Source: Stenogyne calaminthoides (taxonomy: Eukaryota > Streptophyta > Magnoliopsida > Lamiales > Lamiaceae). From it: a stretch of DNA of 64,000 bases. The stretch lies in the NCBI GenBank assembly GCA_037126765.1, contig JBBCBC010000037.1, forward strand, positions 10,049,263 through 10,113,262. Reading direction: 5' to 3'. Shown piece by piece: positions 60,101-64,000 of this stretch. Numbering within the stretch: the stretch's first letter is position 1; every line of letters starts with the position of its first letter. Made by a program: the position numbers and the translations under genes. Below the pieces are notes generated by a model, which was not told where the DNA came from, made no database searches, and worked only from the letters and a program-made list of their open reading frames with translations.

Positions 60101-63100
60101 TTATGATATTACTCAAATAAAAGTTCCATAGATGAAAGTTTCACTGGAATCTGACGCTTATCTTAAATTTTGTAACATGATCGGATTACATAATTGTGTA
60201 GTTACCCTTACTAAAGCCATCTTGGCCTTCAAAAGTATGAGCAATCAAAAGTTGGTTTCTAATCATTAATGGACTTTCTAACTCATCATAGTAAAATAAT
60301 TACTAAAGTTAATCCAATATAATCAAGTTCATTTAATGTGGATTTTAAATTTTTGTCTTTTATCATAGCCAAAACTTAATTCAATATAAATCTTTTGTCT
60401 TTTATAATACTAACCACAAGTAATATATATGTTACACTTTACAATAATAACATTGTGAGACAGGAAATTAATTAACCGGATCATTGTAGCCCGTAGGTTG
60501 TAATTAGATGAGACGGATAATAATTTTATAATATTATCATCTTACAAATTAATATATCTTTGAAACCGTTGAAATTGATATTGCTTTGCGGTGTGAAGCA
60601 TGATGCAAGTTATTCAAAGGCATAGTCTACAACCAGAGAAGTCTAATCGGTTCGCGCAACCACCTCTACGTATTCATGTAAGCAGCTATCTCTATCCATT
60701 CTACATTTCAGTTGTGTTAAGAATAAGTTCAACTTAATTAATTTATATGGTTTCCGAGTCAATAATCATGAAATTTATAATTGAGATCGAAATAGAATTA
60801 TGCCATAAAATTTGATGAATTTTAATGCACTAGTTCAAAACGGGTCTGTAACTTTGGATATTGTTTTTGTGAGTCTGTAAATATATGTTAGGAAAATTAT
60901 TCTTTAAGCTTGTTACTTTAGGGATTATAAAAGGAGGACATTATTTTTGCAGGTATGTAAATTAAGGATGATACGTTTTATATATGTAGGGTTTATAAAA
61001 GGAGGACATTATTTTTTGGCGTCTGTAAATGAAGATGATATGTTTTATATATGCAAATATGTAGGCCATGCAAATTGATCTAAATTAACCCAAATTAGGT
61101 TAAAATTTAAAATCGGTCATGAGTCTCACGTGAAAACACAAAAAATCAGGTTTTAATCCCTGTAAATTAAAGATAATTTTTAAATTTATGTACATGTAGG
61201 CCAAATTTACTAAATTAGTTCAATTTAGCCAACATTTACATAAATAAAAATGTATTATCCTTAGTTTCCAGGCACACATACATAATGTTCTTAATTTTGC
61301 AAACCCCAAAGTTACAGGCCTTTGACTTTTCTTTTTTCCCCCATATATGTTCTAATCATGCAAGTATATATATAATTTTGCACAGTATATTATATTATTT
61401 TAGCCCTAGTGTTGAAATTATGAAAATAATGGCAGGAAAATTGTAAGGAAAAGAAAAAACATGATTCTGCATGGTTTATGAGAGTTGTAAACCAATTTAC
61501 CAAAATCCCTAAAAAAATCAGACACATATACACATATGTAAAACCGAGTCTAATTTTTTCTTCACCACGAGAAGCTCTCGAGCCATTCCAATGGATTCGA
61601 GTTACTAAACCCAACAACCATTGTTAAACTCAATTGTGTAATATCTGACCATTATACTTGGAGAGTTTTGTTCTGCATATCATGATACCCTTTTTTTTAT
61701 TACACTACAAGAAAATAATGCATTGCCGGGAAATTTTTCAATATCTTTCCAATACGTCTACGAAATTTCCAATGAATACAATTCATCCTTAAATAGTAAG
61801 GTTTGCCTACGGCTTTCCTACAAAATTTTCTAATTATATAAGCTATTTTAAAACTACAAGTATAATTGCCTACGGAAATGTCAATTGCCTAGGAAATTAT
61901 TTGTGTAGGTAAGTTTGCCTACGGAAATTACAAATGCGTAGGTAGATTGCTCGTAGGTAATTTGTTTACCTAGGAAATTGTTTTTGTAGGTATTTTTTTC
62001 AAAGATTATTCTAAAATTTGGTAGGCAAATCGTAGGCAATTCTCACTTTTTAAGGACCAAATAATTTTCGTAGGCAAATTTTGTAGCCATTTGAACATTT
62101 TCGTAGGCAATTCTTCATTTTCTTGTAGTGTTAGTAATTGGTAACTTGAACCCATGACATTTTTTAAAATAAATAATGGTGTTCTAACCAGATGACTTAT
62201 CCCACTTTGTCACATATCATGGTATCTGATTGATCTCCTATAAATATATATATTAACTTATACTAATGGATTCATACATGTTTATGTTGAACTTGAGTGT
62301 GTTACAAACATAAATGAAAAGAAAGTGTGTCATGAGCGAGTTGATGATGCACCAAATTTCCCAGAATGTATTTCATTTATTAAAAATATTAATGATTTAA
62401 TTAATTGCAATGTTTCAGATGGGGGGCGATAATCATGCAGCGATCAGCAAGGAATTTGCGGATCTGAGTTTAGAGCTAAAGTAGGATACCTAATTCGTGT
62501 TCATGAATTATCTATCTTTATTAAAAGGGTATTAAATTGAAAAGCATGGATATATCATTTGATCTTATTTATAGGCAACTTAGTGGAGAAGAGCTTCAAG
62601 GACTTGGCTTAAATGAATTGACCAGACTAGAGAAATTGGTCGAGACTGGATTAAGCCGTGTTGGAAAATCTAAGGTATGCATTTTTGCAAAAAATTATAC
62701 TTTTAAAGAATTGATTAAAATCAGTGATTGTGAGATAATTGTTTAATAATTAAAGTTGATAGTGTTTGCAAAAAAAAGTTAAATAATTTATAAAAGAAAG
62801 TCCATAATCGGCCAAAAACATCTTTTTCAGTTTTTAGAATATTATTATAGCTTTTGACAACTTATTTTAATTTGATTTAAGAGATATTAAGATATTTCAA
62901 ATTATTTATGCACTAAATTCTAAGTGATTATAATCATTTGCTATATTTTCCAAACACACGACTTAAAGTAAATAATATAGCTAATTAGTTTTTGTGGCTT
63001 TTGCAGAATGACAGGCTTATGAATGAGCTGAGCGCGCTGAAGACAAGGGCATGTTCTGTTACTTGACTTTTTATGAATTACCAGATATTATTTTGATGAA

Positions 63101-63484
63101 TATATAATGATTTATATATGGAGCCAAACTCAATACAAATTATTAGCAACTGGATACAAGTTACTAGTAATTTTCTAACTAAAATATAACATTTATGATT
63201 AATGTTCTGAAAAATGCAGGAGTTAGAATTAATAGAAGAACATGTGTTGCTGAAACAACACGCTGATATGGTGATCCTTAGCTTTTCCTCTCTCCGTATA
63301 ATTATACTGATTATATGTATATATATGTACGTACATAACTAGTACATACATTCGATCTCATATATATATAATTGTACGTTAAATTAATGCAGAGATTGGG
63401 GTCCACAATAGTTGAGCAAGGAAATTCAGCAGAGTCTATGATCATTCATGAGGATGACAACTCCGATACTTCTCTCAAGTTAGG
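54104..63484 (+). CDS. AGL24-like: MIKC MADS-box transcription factor, SVP/AGL24 (StMADS11) clade, 3' end beyond window
   Basis: Seven coding exons: 54104-54285, 60599-60677, 62419-62480, 62575-62674, 63007-63048, 63220-63270 and 63393-63484. Sizes 182, 79, 62, 100 and 42 are the classical MIKC pattern. The MADS domain (MVRQKIQIKKIDNLTTRQVT, GLFKKAHELSTLCDAEIALIVFSATGKLFEY) is intact. Exon 2 gives SMMQVIQRHSLQPEKS; exons 3-6 form the K domain with SGEELQGLGLNELTRLEKLV and ETGLSRV. Exon 7 ends EDDNSDTSLKLG, the clade's C-terminal motif, so only a short last exon is missing. The FSATGKLFE wording favours AGL24 over SVP, but the choice is open. In relatives the protein controls flowering time and meristem identity. 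Intron 1 (6.3 kb) and intron 2 contain transposons. Exon 5 is followed by a GC donor. Reading straight through exon 1 into the intron (to 54361) is an artefact. Confidence 0.93.
56283..56470 (-). repeat. 3' LTR remnant of the gypsy element
   Basis: About 188 bases matching the start of the right LTR (CACACTTATTTAACCAAA and CCAAGTTAACACA are shared). The rest of this LTR is deleted and its break is fused directly to the reverse transcriptase region. Confidence 0.8.
58626..58637 (-). other. Primer binding site (initiator tRNA-Met type)
   Basis: TGGTATCAGAGT on the minus strand, three bases inside the LTR edge. TGGTATCAGAGC is the usual tRNA-iMet primer site of plant LTR elements; the last base differs. 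Confidence 0.8.
58641..59979 (-). repeat. 5' LTR of the gypsy element (1339 bp)
   Basis: Begins TGACACGACCACACTTATTT next to the primer binding site and ends in ATTCA before the target duplication. On the minus strand a TATA-like CTATATAAAAGG lies near 59785, a likely LTR promoter. A (TA)n run is at 58764-58788. Confidence 0.78.
60840..61070. repeat. Imperfect tandem repeat in MADS intron 2
   Basis: ATTATAAAAGGAGGACATTATTTTT and TTTATAAAAGGAGGACATTATTTTT-like units, each followed by (G)TCTGTAAAT/GTATGTAAAT and GATGATA(C/T)GTTTTATATATG, occur about 75 bases apart near 60930 and 60990. Related phrasing (GGATAATATGTTTTAAAATC) is found at 59850-59930 in the LTR. Confidence 0.5.
61703..62130. mobile_element. 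Non-autonomous CACTA (En/Spm) element in MADS intron 2
   Basis: Perfect termini CACTACAAGAAAA on the left and TTTTCTTGTAGTG on the right, 428 bp apart, flanked by the 3-bp target duplication TTA (61700-61702, 62131-62133). The interior is full of subterminal GTAGGCAAAT/TGCCTACGGA repeats in both orientations, as is typical for CACTA elements. No transposase is encoded. Confidence 0.92.
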
Positions 63485-63731
63485 GTATGCACTTTTCATC
63501 TCTAAAACATACTCCTTTCAATTCACTATAAATGACATTTTGAGTATTCATCTCATGTGGAAATTACATGGCCTACGTTTTGCACCTTTGAATATAAATT
63601 ACTACAAACTTTTCCAACATGGCTATGAATTTTTCAATAAAAGTAGTTCCATTGTTAAATGGTGAGGATTGCTTACGAGTTGACTACATGTTTTTTTATT
63701 CATGTATACATCTTCATTACTCAAATTACCG

Positions 63732-63880
63732 ATTTGTTTGTAGGTAATTTTTATGAATGAAAGTGCGTGCATAATTAGAAAAATAGATGGGTAGACAAAT
63801 CGTAGACAATCCTCACTATTTAAGAACACATTTATATTAGTTGCAGCCAATTTTTTTTTTTATTTTCTTGTTGTACGTAA
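63732..63880. mobile_element. Decayed relative of the CACTA element
   Basis: GTAGACAAATCGTAGACAAT followed by CCTCACTATTTAAGAACA and, further on, TTTTCTTGTTGTACG match, with changes, the right half of the element at 61703-62130 (GTAGGCAAATCGTAGGCAAT, CTCACTTTTTAAGGACC, TTTTCTTGTAGTG). It lies in the intron after MADS exon 7. The left end is not recognisable. Confidence 0.65.
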
Positions 63881-64000
63881 TGAATACTCTTAAAATACTT
63901 GGAGGGAGCTTATTTTACGGCCGGAAAGGTAAACATTTATTAACTAACAGTATGATATATAGCTAGGAAGTTTATTTTCTTAATATGTATATATATTTTA

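Noticed and set aside
1..64000. CRISPR arrays, bacterial operons, rRNA genes
   Set aside because: None seen; gene structure is entirely plant nuclear.

Overview
The window is nuclear DNA of a flowering plant. Genes are intron-rich with plant-type splice sites in AT-rich intergenic DNA, and the gene families are plant-specific (a SAC51-type bHLH with its conserved uORF, an MIKC MADS-box gene of the SVP/AGL24 clade, TAF1 with a ubiquitin-like domain). Gene content suggests a eudicot, perhaps an asterid, but that is an impression only. Seven genes are supported; six are recognised and one is a tentative spliced model of unknown function. No prokaryotic, organellar, rRNA or CRISPR features were seen.

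Layout. 1-2.2 kb: dispersed-repeat sequence and a LINE fragment. 5.1-8.0 kb (minus): SAC51-like atypical bHLH with its two-exon, 53-residue conserved uORF. 8.4-11.8 kb: retroelement RNase H fragment split by a MITE, and a decayed tRNA-Phe copy. 11.8-13.1 kb (minus): complete four-exon FKBP12. 14.4-15.2 kb: 3-ketoacyl-CoA synthase pseudogene. 15.7-19.4 kb: a ~750-bp duplicated block and an unidentified minus-strand gene model. 20.2 kb: RPL38 pseudogene fragment. 22.0-23.2 kb (plus): single-exon membrane-anchored methyltransferase-like protein with two uORFs. 23.8-39.5 kb (minus): complete TAF1, 21 exons summing to 1890 residues, tail-to-tail with the previous gene. 39.9-42.3 kb: three Mutator-type MITEs, two of them long palindromes in opposite orientation. 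44.8-47.4 kb (minus): complete nine-exon beta carbonic anhydrase, 299 residues. 47.4-53.6 kb: intergenic DNA with Stowaway-like and Mutator-type MITEs and an 84-bp tandem duplication. 54.1 kb to the window edge (plus): AGL24/SVP-like MADS gene, seven coding exons visible. Its intron 1 carries a 3.7-kb truncated Ty3/gypsy element with a perfect 5-bp target duplication, and its intron 2 a 428-bp CACTA element with a 3-bp duplication.

The genes do not form a pathway. They are independent plant loci: polyamine-responsive translation (SAC51), immunophilin (FKBP12), basal transcription (TAF1), CO2/bicarbonate interconversion (beta-CA) and flowering-type transcription control (MADS). Shared points of interest are translational control by uORFs at two loci, non-canonical GC-AG introns at two loci, and transposons with readable target duplications inside and between genes. 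Exon models were built by hand from conserved peptide segments, splice dinucleotides and phase continuity; in FKBP12, TAF1 and the carbonic anhydrase the exon lengths sum to whole codon numbers.
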